A DNA stretch of 10,000 nt from Rheinheimera sp. (GCF_020217005.1 NZ_JAIWOI010000121.1:1-10000), one strand, 5' to 3'. Numbered from the stretch's first letter, positions 1-7,708 are shown. The notes: generated by a model not told the origin, from the letters alone. Numbers and translations are program-made.

Positions 1-363
1 TTTCGGCAAAATAGATTGTAGATGGGTGTTGAGCTCGTCGGCGATAGGAAGGCAGTTTTCGACCGCATCCATAGTTTTGTTGGCGGCTTGCTCTGTCATA
101 TCTATAACGTGATTCAGCCGTTTTTTTGCATCAGGAATGTCATCTTCCAGCAAAGAACTTAAGGACGGGTCAATTTGGAAGCTTTTCAACGAGTCGTGCA
201 ATTGCCGGGTCAGTTTTCCAACCTCGGCAAACAACTCGGAGGAGCCCGGTACAGCCAGCTGTTGCACTAATTCATTCGCTGCGTTGGTTTCACCAAACTC
301 CAGCAACTGAACCAGTTCACGGGCCTGCTCTAATGAAATCAAGGGTGCCGTAGCTACAGACAT
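1..363 (-). CDS. cheZ: CheZ, CheY-P phosphatase (N-terminal part, cut by window edge)
   Basis: CheZ speeds dephosphorylation of CheY-P in the cytoplasm and so resets the flagellar motor after a signal. I translated 121 codons from ATG at 363 to the window edge with no stop, so only the N-terminal half is here. The recognisable block is IPDAKKRLNHVIDMTEQAAN at residues 76-95, followed by KTMDAVE; this is the start of the long CheZ four-helix-bundle hairpin with its conserved P-D-A-K...T-E-x-A-A...V-E pattern. The catalytic Asp/Gln of the family lie further along, outside the window. The start is supported by AAGGAG at 375-370, six bases upstream of the ATG. The gene lies 25 bp after cheY, the usual order in polar-flagellum clusters, and is presumably co-transcribed with it. 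No defect is seen in the visible part. Confidence 0.93.
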   Translation of the reverse strand, partial: MSVATAPLISLEQARELVQLLEFGETNAANELVQQLAVPGSSELFAEVGKLTRQLHDSLKSFQIDPSLSSLLEDDIPDAKKRLNHVIDMTEQAANKTMDAVENCLPIADELNTHLQSILPK

Positions 364-388
364 GGTGTACTCCTTTGTCAGTTACGGT

Positions 389-772
389 TTAACCCAGGCG
401 TTCAAATACTTTAGCCAGTTTTTCCTGTAAGGTTGCAGCTGTAAAAGGTTTAACTATATATCCGTTCACGCCTGCCTGAGCAGCAGCGATAATTTGTTCC
501 TTTTTCGCTTCTGCGGTCACCATCAACACAGGAATATGCTTCAGCTTGGCGTCGGCACGAATTGCACGTAACAAGTCGATACCCTGCATTCCAGGCATGT
601 TCCAGTCTGTGACTACAAAATCAAAATCACCGTTTTGCAGCATAGGCAATGCTGTGCTGCCATCATCCGCCTCAGACACATTGGTAAAACCAAGATCTCT
701 TAACAGGTTCTTTATAATGCGTCTCATGGTTGAGAAATCATCAACCACAAGAATTTTCATATTCTTATCCAA
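389..772 (-). CDS. cheY: CheY, chemotaxis response regulator
   Basis: This single-domain receiver of 127 residues is phosphorylated by CheA and binds the flagellar switch protein FliM to change rotation. All key residues are present: acidic pocket D11/D12, phospho-acceptor D56 (in VVTDWNMPG), T86, the switch aromatic Y105 and K108 (in KPF). The text around the pocket ([20 protein letters not shown]) is typical of flagellar CheY, not of other receivers. No output domain follows. I prefer the TTG start at 772 because GGAGG at 782-778 sits five bases from it. The in-frame ATG at 760 would lie 17 bases from that site and would remove four residues (MDKN) that I recall as usual in gammaproteobacterial CheY. 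It follows fliA by 42 bp with no terminator seen, and precedes cheZ by 25 bp. Confidence 0.96.
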   Translation of the reverse strand: MDKNMKILVVDDFSTMRRIIKNLLRDLGFTNVSEADDGSTALPMLQNGDFDFVVTDWNMPGMQGIDLLRAIRADAKLKHIPVLMVTAEAKKEQIIAAAQAGVNGYIVKPFTAATLQEKLAKVFERLG

Positions 773-775
773 AAT

Positions 776-782
776 CCCCTCC
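776..782 (-). promoter_or_regulatory. Ribosome binding site that decides the cheY TTG start
   Basis: The minus strand reads GGAGGGG here. Its GGAGG core is five bases upstream of TTG at 772, but 17 bases from the in-frame ATG at 760. Spacing therefore favours the TTG start. Confidence 0.6.
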
Positions 783-814
783 GGTGAGAGCCCAAGCTGG
801 ACTAACTCAAACTA

Positions 815-1534
815 TTACAACCAATCCTGCATCCTGGAGCGCAAGCGCACCAGCGCCTGACTATGAATTTGACTGACTCTGGATTCGCTGACATCCAGCA
901 CAGCACCAATCTCTTTCAAATTTAGTTCGTCATTATAATACAGCGACAACACTATAGCTTCTCGTTCCGGTAAGCTACTGATATTTTTTATCAACGCCTG
1001 TTGAAATGCATCAGTTGCCTGTTGTTCGTACAAATGATCATCATCTTTATCATTTGCCGTGACTAACACATCGTCCGAGATGCCCAGATCTTCGATCCCA
1101 ATAATGCGACCACTACTGGCGTCACTGAGCATATGATGATACTCATCTAAAGATATATCAAGTTTTTCAGCAACTTCACTATCTTTTACATCACGACCCA
1201 GTTCAGATTCAAGTTCTGCTATGGCTTCAGCTATCATACGGGAATTACGGTGCACTGAGCGAGGAGTCCAGTCGCCACGGCGAATTTCATCCAGCATGGA
1301 ACCGCGAATGCGAATCCCTGCAAAGGTTTCAAAGCTGGCACCTTTACTGCCATCAAAATTTTTCGCTGCTTCAATCAGACCTATCATGCCAGATTGAATT
1401 AAATCGTCCACTAATACGCTAGCGGGTAAACGAGCTAACAAATGGTAGGCAATACGCTTTACTAAAGGCGCATGCCGCTCAACCATTTGTGTCAGATGAT
1501 CCGCGGCGCCGTAGGCCGCTAGTTTGCTATTCAA
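815..1534 (-). CDS. fliA: FliA, flagellar sigma-28 factor
   Basis: This is the RNA polymerase sigma factor for late flagellar genes (filament, motor, chemotaxis); in the family it is held by anti-sigma FlgM until the hook is finished. The 239-residue length equals that of enteric FliA. Region 2 spans about residues 40-90 (LVDDLIQSGMIGLIEAAKNF, then FETFAGIRIRGSMLDEIRR), region 3 about 95-150, and region 4 about 184-237, with the helix-turn-helix at 205-232 (NLKEIGAVLDVSESRVSQIH). The start is a TTG at 1534 that overlaps the flhG stop (TTGA). AGAGG at 1545-1541 lies six bases upstream, and the N-terminus aligns with the family from MVERHAPLVKRIAYHL (about residue 17) onward. No in-frame ATG upstream of that block was seen. 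The overlap suggests translation coupled to flhG. It is very likely in one operon with flhA, flhF and flhG. Confidence 0.96.
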   Translation of the reverse strand: MNSKLAAYGAADHLTQMVERHAPLVKRIAYHLLARLPASVLVDDLIQSGMIGLIEAAKNFDGSKGASFETFAGIRIRGSMLDEIRRGDWTPRSVHRNSRMIAEAIAELESELGRDVKDSEVAEKLDISLDEYHHMLSDASSGRIIGIEDLGISDDVLVTANDKDDDHLYEQQATDAFQQALIKNISSLPEREAIVLSLYYNDELNLKEIGAVLDVSESRVSQIHSQALVRLRSRMQDWL

Positions 1535-2421
1535 ACCAGACCTCTCGCTTCAGGTTGTTGCACCAGTTGCTCCAGAAAAAACTCCAGGTGTCCTGACGCG
1601 ACGGGCGGGACAGGCCACTGTATTGCTCGGGTAGCCAGAGTTCGGATAGCCAAAGAAGCCGGAGTTTTCGGAAAGGCATCAACAAAAGCTTTTTGCTTAC
1701 GCGCCGCTTTTCTGACGTTTTCATCAAATGGAATAGTGGCTACCAGTTCTAAAGTCACATCCAGAAATCTGTCTGTGACCCTACTTAGCTTAGCAAACAG
1801 TTCCTGACCTTCTTTCAAGCTGCGTACCATATTAGCGACTATTTTAAAGCGCTGCACACCATGCTCACGACTTAAGATTTTCATCAAAGCGTAAGCATCA
1901 GTAATGGAAGATGGTTCATCACAGACCACCACTAACACGTCTTGCGAAGCGCGGGAAAAACTTAACACCATGTCGGAAATACCGGCTGCTGTGTCCACCA
2001 GTAAAATATCAAAACGGGTGCGCATTTCGCTAAAGGCTCGAATAAGGCCAGCATGTTCCACAGGTTTTAATTCAGTCATCGACTGAGTGCCAGAAGTCGC
2101 TGGTACAATTTTAATACCAAAAGGCCCCTCAATCAGAATGTCATCCAGTTCAGCTTCACCAGATAACACATGAAATAAATTTTTCTGTACCCTCAGGCCA
2201 AGCATCACGTCACAGTTCGCCAAACCAAGGTCAGCGTCCAGCACCAATACTTTTTTCCCGAGCTGAGCCATAGACATTGCCAGATTGAGCGTGACGTTAG
2301 TTTTACCCACGCCACCTTTTCCGCCAGTCACCGCTATGACTTTTACCATTTGTTGCTGCTGTTGTTGCTTCATTCGTCTCAGGCCACTGGCTTGATCATC
2401 ATTCATCGGAAGATTATGCAT
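1531..2421 (-). CDS. flhG: FlhG (FleN/YlxH-type) MinD-like ATPase controlling flagellar number
   Basis: FlhG limits flagellar number and works against FlhF at the pole. From ATG at 2421 it is 296 residues. Near the N-terminus is DQASGLR (residues 9-15), matching the DQAxxLR motif that in this family stimulates the FlhF GTPase. A six-glutamine linker follows (19-24), then the MinD-type ATPase: deviant Walker A GGKGGVGKT (33-41), DADLGLAN (62-69) and DTAAGI (143-148). The C-terminus has an amphipathic stretch (GHLEFFLEQLVQQ) that could serve as a membrane-targeting helix, as in MinD. An upstream start at 2559 stays open in this frame but would add 46 unrelated residues overlapping flhF. The chosen ATG has AAGGA at 2430-2426, four bases away, and overlaps the flhF end by 8 bp. 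In Pseudomonas the equivalent protein (FleN) also represses the sigma-54 flagellar activator FleQ; whether that holds here is unknown. Confidence 0.95.
   Translation of the reverse strand: MHNLPMNDDQASGLRRMKQQQQQQMVKVIAVTGGKGGVGKTNVTLNLAMSMAQLGKKVLVLDADLGLANCDVMLGLRVQKNLFHVLSGEAELDDILIEGPFGIKIVPATSGTQSMTELKPVEHAGLIRAFSEMRTRFDILLVDTAAGISDMVLSFSRASQDVLVVVCDEPSSITDAYALMKILSREHGVQRFKIVANMVRSLKEGQELFAKLSRVTDRFLDVTLELVATIPFDENVRKAARKQKAFVDAFPKTPASLAIRTLATRAIQWPVPPVASGHLEFFLEQLVQQPEARGLV
1541..1545 (-). promoter_or_regulatory. Ribosome binding site supporting the fliA TTG start
   Basis: The minus strand reads AGAGG, six bases before TTG at 1534 and inside the end of flhG. With no suitable ATG nearby and the family-typical protein length, it supports the TTG as the real start. 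Confidence 0.5.
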
Positions 2422-3820
2422 AGGTTCCTTCCATCCGGGCTGCCGTGTCTGTATGCCACTGATAACCCGTACTACTATTAGAGGTCCGTAACTGCTCTGC
2501 CTTGGCAACCATTGTTTTTGCATCGGCCATTTCAATGTCCTCAGGGACTCGCTGACCATGGGTCAAATAACTGACCGGTAACGCATTTTGTATTGCCACG
2601 TTAATGATTTCACCCAAACTTAAGCATTCATCAAGTTTGGTGAAAATACAACCCGCTAATGGAATACGTTTGAAATGTTCAACGGTTTCCTGCATCACGC
2701 GAGCTTGAGATGTTGCAGACAATACCAGATAACTTTTTATTTTGACACGCGAATTATGCACTAAAGACGCAAGTTTTTCAGCAAGACGCACGTCGCGCTG
2801 GCTCATACCTGCAGTATCGATCAGAATTAATTTACGTTGTTGTAACTGATTTAACAGCACAGCTAACTCTTCACTGTCTTTGACCTGCTTTACAGGACAG
2901 CCAATAATGCGGCCAAAAGTGGCTAATTGCTCATAAGCACCAATACGGAAGGAATCTGTGGTAATCAAGGCGACCTGATCTGCGCCATGACGTTTAGCGA
3001 ACTGAGCAGCCAACTTCGCCACTGTGGTGGTTTTCCCTACGCCAGTTGGACCAACTAAAGCCACTATACCGCCGCGACGCATAATATCGTCATTGGTTGT
3101 GATCAACTGGCCTGCCAGTAGTTCCAGCGCGCTGTCCCAGGCTTCTGCATCACTGATATCTTCCGGCATAAAGCAGCCAATTTGATCGGCGACTGGCTCT
3201 GACAAGCCCAAAGCAAGAAGTTTTTCGATCACCATAGCTCTGACAGGTTCCCGACGTGCCAATTCCTGCCACATTAAGCCAGACACCTGATGTTGCAATA
3301 GCTGTTTCATCGAAGTCATTTCACTGCGCATAGCATCAAACTGCTTCTGCATCAGCTTGGCCTGTTGCTCCTGATAGCGGGTCAGTTCATTCAGGTTCAC
3401 CACTGGCGTGCCGGAAGATTGACGTTCCATCTCCGAAGGTGCTGAATTTGCAACCGAAAATAACGCGCTGGTCGCCGCAGCAGTTTTTGCTGCCGCCATT
3501 TTATTGGCAGAAATAGCCTGAGCAGCTGCAGGTTGTTTACTAATTTGACGGGCGAGCAAAGCTTGCAGAGAATCAGCAGGTGCTTGTTCCTGTTCGTCGT
3601 CGACTTTGATATTCAAACGACTACCTACCGCAGGCTGAGCTACAGCTGGAGCTTCTGGCTGAGCCTTTTGCGGCGCGGCATCCGGGTCAATAGCTGCTAC
3701 AATTTCGACACCACCAGCCACTTTTTTATTCGACAGAATAATGGCATCAGGGCCTAAAAACTCTTTAACTTCTGTCAGTGCAGTGCGCATATCTTTAGCA
3801 ACAAAGCGTTTGATTTTCAT
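2414..3820 (-). CDS. flhF: FlhF, SRP-type GTPase for polar flagellum placement
   Basis: FlhF is a GTPase related to Ffh/FtsY that goes to the cell pole and sets where the flagellum is built. The 468-residue protein starts MKIKRFVAKDMRTALTEVKE, the usual FlhF N-terminus. Residues about 45-130 form a low-complexity Ala/Gln/Pro-rich region (B domain), then a helical N domain (about 145-240) and the G domain. GTP motifs are all intact: G1 GPTGVGKTT (257-265), TTDSFRIGAYEQL (287-299), G3 DTAG (335-338) and G4 TKLDE (394-398). AGGAG at 3832-3828 lies seven bases before the ATG, and its first bases are the flhA stop (TAGGAG); the gap to flhA is 10 bp. The 3' end overlaps flhG by 8 bp, fitting coupled production of the FlhF/FlhG pair. 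No sign of damage. Confidence 0.96.
   Translation of the reverse strand: MKIKRFVAKDMRTALTEVKEFLGPDAIILSNKKVAGGVEIVAAIDPDAAPQKAQPEAPAVAQPAVGSRLNIKVDDEQEQAPADSLQALLARQISKQPAAAQAISANKMAAAKTAAATSALFSVANSAPSEMERQSSGTPVVNLNELTRYQEQQAKLMQKQFDAMRSEMTSMKQLLQHQVSGLMWQELARREPVRAMVIEKLLALGLSEPVADQIGCFMPEDISDAEAWDSALELLAGQLITTNDDIMRRGGIVALVGPTGVGKTTTVAKLAAQFAKRHGADQVALITTDSFRIGAYEQLATFGRIIGCPVKQVKDSEELAVLLNQLQQRKLILIDTAGMSQRDVRLAEKLASLVHNSRVKIKSYLVLSATSQARVMQETVEHFKRIPLAGCIFTKLDECLSLGEIINVAIQNALPVSYLTHGQRVPEDIEMADAKTMVAKAEQLRTSNSSTGYQWHTDTAARMEGTYA
2426..2430 (-). promoter_or_regulatory. Ribosome binding site that decides the flhG start
   Basis: AAGGA on the minus strand lies four bases before ATG at 2421, inside the last codons of flhF. 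The next in-frame ATG (2406) has no such site. A start at 2421 keeps the conserved DQAxxLR element close to the N-terminus, as in other family members. Confidence 0.55.
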
Positions 3821-3830
3821 AGCTCAACTC

Positions 3831-5936
3831 CTAATTCGACTGGCCTACCACACTGACAATACGGATTTGTTTGTTGTCAGGGATCTCTTGGTAGGACAAA
3901 ACCCGTAATCCTGGAATACTGTATTTCACGAATCGTGCCATAACTGATCGCAGAATACCGGATGTCAGTAAAACAGCAGGTTCACCCGCTAATTCCTGAT
4001 TCTGACAGGCGGTCGCTAACGACTGCTGAATCCGCTCGGCAAGGCCGGGTTCAATACCTGCGCCATCATTACCTGCAGATTGCATTGATTGATGTAACAT
4101 CTGTTCCAGGTCCGGAGCGAAGGTGATCACCGGTACTTCAGGTGCGCTACCTACCACTTCCTGAATAATCAGCCGTTTTAATGCGACACGGCAAGATGCA
4201 GTTAACACGTCAACATCCTGGCTCTTCGAACCATAGTCAACCAGCGTTTGCACTATGGTTCGCATGTCCCGGATCGGCACACCTTCATGCAGCAGGTTTT
4301 GCAGCACTTTTACCACCACAGTCAGAGGCAAGGTGTCTGGTACTAAGGCATCCACCAGCTTAGGCGAGGTTTTGGCCAGCATATCCAGCAAGTTTTGCAC
4401 TTCTTCGTGCCCCAACAACTGGGCTGCATTGTTCGTCAGAATCTGGCTTAAATGGGTGGCAACTACTGTAGCTGCATCTACCACTGTGTAGCCTAAAGTC
4501 TGGGCGTGTTCACGTTGATTTTTGGCTATCCACACCGCTTCCAGACCAAAAGCAGGATCTTTGGTGGCTATACCTTTGACGGTGCCAAACACCTGGCCCG
4601 GATTAATAGCCAACTCGTTATCATGTCGAAGCTCTGACTCCCCGGAAGTCACACCCATCATGGTGACACGGTAGGTGTTAGGCTCTAAATCCAGATTATC
4701 GCGAATATGGACTGCAGGGATAAGAAAGCCCAACTCCTGTGATAGTTTCTTACGCACCCCTTTAATCCGGGTTAACAACTCCCCGCCCTGCGCTTTATCC
4801 ACCAGAGGGATCAAGCGATAACCCACTTCTAAACCTATAGTGTCAACAGGCTGCACGTCATCCCAGCCAATTTCTTTCACTGGAGCTACTTCGACTGGTG
4901 TTGTCATTTCTGCCTTTTTAATAGCGGCAGCTTTTTCAGCCGTTGGATTCTCAATCCGGTACAAGTAATAGGCAGAGCCTCCCACTATGGCAGCAAGACT
5001 TAAAAAGGCGACATGCGGCATACCTGGTACTATACCCATAATGACTAAAATACCAGTCGCAATCACCAGCACTTTAAAGTTACTGAACTGCCCTGCCATC
5101 TGAGTACCAAAGTCACCTTCTTTGTTTTGACGGGTGACAATAATGGCGGTCCCAACAGAGAGTAATAAACCCGGGATCTGTGCAACCAGGCCATCGCCTA
5201 TGGTCAGCAAGGTATATACCTGTACAGCCTCCATAAAGGGCAAATCATGTTGTAGCACCCCAATCACCAGACCACCGATGATATTGATCACCATGATGAC
5301 GATGCCTGCCATCGCGTCACCTTTAACGAATTTATTCGCACCGTCCATAGAGCCGTAAAAATCAGCTTCTTCACCAATTTCTTCACGGCGTTTCCTGGCC
5401 TGTTCGGCATCAATAAAACCGGCATTTAAGTCGGCGTCTATCGCCATTTGCTTACCGGGCATGGCATCTAAGGTAAAGCGGGCTGTGACTTCAGAAATAC
5501 GGGCAGCACCAGAGGTAACCACCATCATGTTGATAATAATCAGGATAATAAAGACAACAAAACCTACGGCATAGTTGCCGCCTATCACCACTTCACCAAA
5601 GGCTTCCACCACTTTACCTGCAGCATCAGGGCCGTTGTGACCTTCCAGCAAAATGACCCTGGTACTGGCGATATTCAAGGTCAACCGCAATATAGTAGCG
5701 ACGAGGATCACACTGGGGAAAATGGCAAAATCCAGAGGTTTTCTGGTGTAGATAGTAATTAACAGCACCACTAAACCCAAAGTGATATTAAAAGTAAATA
5801 AAATATCCAGCATTAAAGGGGGCAGCGGTAACACCACCATGGCCAAAGCAGCCAGGATCAGTAAAGGAGTGCCCACACCTTTGGCATAAGACAGTACTTC
5901 TGGATCAATACGGGAAAACATTTGGGTCATTGACAT
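3831..5936 (-). CDS. flhA: FlhA, flagellar type III export gate protein
   Basis: FlhA is the nonameric inner-membrane export gate subunit. It takes part in proton-driven export and docks chaperone-substrate complexes on its cytoplasmic ring. The 701-residue length is normal. The N-terminal half (about 20-330) is strongly hydrophobic with about eight membrane segments. Between them lies the FHIPEP-family cytoplasmic loop TSGAARISEVTARFTLDAMP (141-160) followed by GKQMAIDADLNAGF. Conserved charged residues seen include R146, K205, D207 (KGD) and D248 (IGDGL), matching positions important in Salmonella FlhA. A linker (about 330-360) leads to the soluble C-terminal domain (about 360-700). The start at 5936 has only a weak ribosome site (CAGG); a second in-frame ATG at 5930 is possible. 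It heads the flhA-flhF-flhG-fliA-cheYZ group, and a terminator lies just upstream, so it probably has its own promoter. Confidence 0.96.
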   Translation of the reverse strand: MSMTQMFSRIDPEVLSYAKGVGTPLLILAALAMVVLPLPPLMLDILFTFNITLGLVVLLITIYTRKPLDFAIFPSVILVATILRLTLNIASTRVILLEGHNGPDAAGKVVEAFGEVVIGGNYAVGFVVFIILIIINMMVVTSGAARISEVTARFTLDAMPGKQMAIDADLNAGFIDAEQARKRREEIGEEADFYGSMDGANKFVKGDAMAGIVIMVINIIGGLVIGVLQHDLPFMEAVQVYTLLTIGDGLVAQIPGLLLSVGTAIIVTRQNKEGDFGTQMAGQFSNFKVLVIATGILVIMGIVPGMPHVAFLSLAAIVGGSAYYLYRIENPTAEKAAAIKKAEMTTPVEVAPVKEIGWDDVQPVDTIGLEVGYRLIPLVDKAQGGELLTRIKGVRKKLSQELGFLIPAVHIRDNLDLEPNTYRVTMMGVTSGESELRHDNELAINPGQVFGTVKGIATKDPAFGLEAVWIAKNQREHAQTLGYTVVDAATVVATHLSQILTNNAAQLLGHEEVQNLLDMLAKTSPKLVDALVPDTLPLTVVVKVLQNLLHEGVPIRDMRTIVQTLVDYGSKSQDVDVLTASCRVALKRLIIQEVVGSAPEVPVITFAPDLEQMLHQSMQSAGNDGAGIEPGLAERIQQSLATACQNQELAGEPAVLLTSGILRSVMARFVKYSIPGLRVLSYQEIPDNKQIRIVSVVGQSN

Positions 5937-5972
5937 AACAGGCCTGACAAATTACTGACGCTACAGGCTGTT
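5937..5972 (-). repeat. Inverted repeat directly before the flhA start codon
   Basis: On the minus strand AACAGCCTG (5972-5964) can pair with CAGGCCTGTT (5946-5937), nine pairs with one bulged C and a 17-base loop. The right arm touches the flhA ATG at 5936. In RNA it could mask the weak ribosome site; as DNA it could be an operator. The arms are seen directly; any role is inference. Confidence 0.4.
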
Positions 5973-5973
5973 A

Positions 5974-5989
5974 TACAAAAAGCGTTCCA
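5974..5989 (-). promoter_or_regulatory. Candidate sigma-54 (-24/-12) promoter for flhA
   Basis: The minus strand reads TGGAACG-CTTT-TTGTA against the sigma-54 consensus TGGCACG-N4-TTGCW. It matches 10 of 12 fixed positions with exact spacing, but the usually invariant C of the -12 GC is T. Predicted start of transcription is near 5963, giving a 27-base leader to flhA. Sigma-54 promoters before flhA are expected in polar-flagellum regulons. The element overlaps the 3' arm and U-tract of the terminator of the gene upstream. Confidence 0.42.
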
Positions 5990-6010
5990 CCTGGAGGCCT
6001 CTGTGGAACT
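5977..6010 (-). terminator. Intrinsic terminator after the receiver-TPR gene
   Basis: On the minus strand, GTTCCAC (6009-6003) and GTGGAAC (5990-5984) form a perfect 7-bp stem around a 12-base loop that holds the palindrome GAGGCCTC. GC and then five T residues (5981-5977) follow. A run of A residues precedes the stem. The structure begins just past the TAA at 6014-6012, the classic place for a rho-independent terminator. The stem is short, so some read-through into flhA is possible. Confidence 0.7.
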
Positions 6011-6011
6011 T

Positions 6012-7664
6012 TTATAGGATTTGTTGGATGTTTTGTTTCACCAATTGATAGCGTTGACGCTGTTCAAAGAACAGTGAGGCTTTATCTATCACATCTATGC
6101 ACTGATGTGATAAGTCAATTAATTCATTATTCAGGCGCCCTTTCTGACTGATCGCCTGCAGTAAATTAAGCGCAATATTAGCATTTGCCGGCATGGCTTT
6201 TTGCGCTTCGCAAAAGTAACGGATAGCATCAGAATAATGACCTTTACGATAGGCCTCCATGCCAGCATTGTTGCTATCGATCATCAGATCCCGCTTTTCG
6301 GCGTACTTATCCTGCTCAGCACGATACATGACCAAAACCGAAGTGTCATACCACTCAGTAGCCTGAGCTTTGTCGCTGAGTTCTTTCATATAGTGATCGC
6401 TCATTGCCAGATTACCTGCTTCGAAATAGGCCCGCGCCCTGTCCAGCAAGCCTGACGGGGATGGCGCTTTGCCCAAACTCAGTTCTTCACTCTGCTGTAA
6501 CTTGGCTACTGCTTTGTCTTTGTGTCCCAAGAGCAAATCAATTCTGGCTTCGATCACACGCTGATCCTGCATATAACTGTCTGGACTAAAACGTTTCTTT
6601 ATATCTTTGATAAAAGAGCAGACTTTAGCCAGCGTGCGCTGTTTTTCTCTTTCAGTCTGATGCTGAGCAGCTTGCACCATAGCTCTGGCGTAATTCAGCA
6701 TATTGTCTGCTGTATCATGAATAGAATAACGCGCAGCTTCCAGCAGACGGGCGTGAACTCGTACCGCTAATTCAGGCTGGTTATTCACCACAGCCAGATT
6801 CGCCAGCCTGTGCTGACGTAAATAGTTTTTCGGTGAAGCTTCTGCAACTTGCCTTACCATCTCAAAGGCGTCTTGAACCTTACTCTGTTTCAGATAAAGT
6901 TTACATAACCAGTCCATGGCTTCTATTTTTGTTTCAGCCTGCTGACTCAGCTCCGCCAGCATCAATTCAGCCTCAGCCTCTTGCTGTAAGTTAAATTTAG
7001 CCACAGCCAAACCAAGCCTGGCCCAGGGCAGCTCCCGGAATGACAACACATCCTGATACAATTGTTCAGCTGAATGATAGCGACCTAATTTCACCAGAAG
7101 CTCGCCTTTCAGCCGTCTGACATAGGTTTGGTATTTGGGGTGCTCCTCAATAGCCACGTCACATGCTTGCAGCGCATCAGCATAATTTTCTTCGGCAATC
7201 AGCTGATAGGGCTGACATAATGCTTGTTTGACTTCTATAGCCCGCTCAATACGTCGTTGTAACCCGGCATAATTAAAAGGTTTAAGCAGATAATCGTCAG
7301 GTAGAAATTCAACCATGCCATACACATCCTGACGGTGACGTTCGCCACTGACCACGATAAAGCTGCAATCCGCTTTGAGTAAGGATTCCGCTTTTAAAGC
7401 TTCGAACAACTGATATCCGTCTCGGCCCTGGCCTAAATTGTAATCACAGAGGATCAAGTCAAAGTGAGTTTTTCTGCAGGCATGCAACGCGGCTTCTGCA
7501 TTTTTGGCCACTACAATTTGGCTAAACCCAAGTAACACCAACATACTTTTGGTGTAGGCAATCACTTGGTCATAATCTTCGACCAGCAGAATTTTTTTTG
7601 TTTGATAACAGATAGTCTTCACTAGCAATTGGGTGTGCTTCAGTTCATCTGGCGAAAATATCAC
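6012..7664 (-). CDS. Receiver domain fused to a TPR-like helical region; role unknown
   Basis: I do not recognise a named flagellar family. Residues about 22-145 form a CheY-like receiver: ILLVED with acidic E29/D30, phospho-acceptor D74 (LILCDYN), S106 (VVSGE) in the Ser/Thr position, and K128 (LLKPF). All key residues are present, so phosphorylation is plausible. Residues about 150-550 are helical with TPR-like spacing, for example 160-205 (NYADALQACDVAIEEHPKY, then GRYHSAEQLYQDVL), 250-310, and a clear C-terminal repeat at 466-505 (AGMEAYRKGHYSDAIRYFCEA). TPRs usually bind proteins, so phosphorylation-controlled binding of a partner is a reasonable inference. No DNA-binding or enzymatic output motif and no membrane segment were seen. 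The start is uncertain: GTG at 7664 has no good ribosome site, and GTG at 7622 (VKTICYQ) is an alternative. It interrupts the usual flhB-flhA neighbourhood, with 332 bp before it and a terminator after it. Confidence 0.88.
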   Translation of the reverse strand: MIFSPDELKHTQLLVKTICYQTKKILLVEDYDQVIAYTKSMLVLLGFSQIVVAKNAEAALHACRKTHFDLILCDYNLGQGRDGYQLFEALKAESLLKADCSFIVVSGERHRQDVYGMVEFLPDDYLLKPFNYAGLQRRIERAIEVKQALCQPYQLIAEENYADALQACDVAIEEHPKYQTYVRRLKGELLVKLGRYHSAEQLYQDVLSFRELPWARLGLAVAKFNLQQEAEAELMLAELSQQAETKIEAMDWLCKLYLKQSKVQDAFEMVRQVAEASPKNYLRQHRLANLAVVNNQPELAVRVHARLLEAARYSIHDTADNMLNYARAMVQAAQHQTEREKQRTLAKVCSFIKDIKKRFSPDSYMQDQRVIEARIDLLLGHKDKAVAKLQQSEELSLGKAPSPSGLLDRARAYFEAGNLAMSDHYMKELSDKAQATEWYDTSVLVMYRAEQDKYAEKRDLMIDSNNAGMEAYRKGHYSDAIRYFCEAQKAMPANANIALNLLQAISQKGRLNNELIDLSHQCIDVIDKASLFFEQRQRYQLVKQNIQQIL

Positions 7665-7708
7665 CTGATGAAGTAAGGCTCAGTGACTAACTGTAAAACG
7701 ACTGTAAG

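Noticed and set aside
126..353. 75-residue plus-strand reading frame
   Set aside because: It lies opposite cheZ, which has clear family residues on the minus strand; the plus product has no recognisable character.
1527..1727. 66-residue minus-strand frame at the end of flhG
   Set aside because: Out-of-frame shadow of flhG with no family similarity.
2422..2559. N-terminal extension of FlhG
   Set aside because: It overlaps flhF, is unlike FlhG, and the ATG at 2421 has its own ribosome site just before the conserved DQAxxLR motif.
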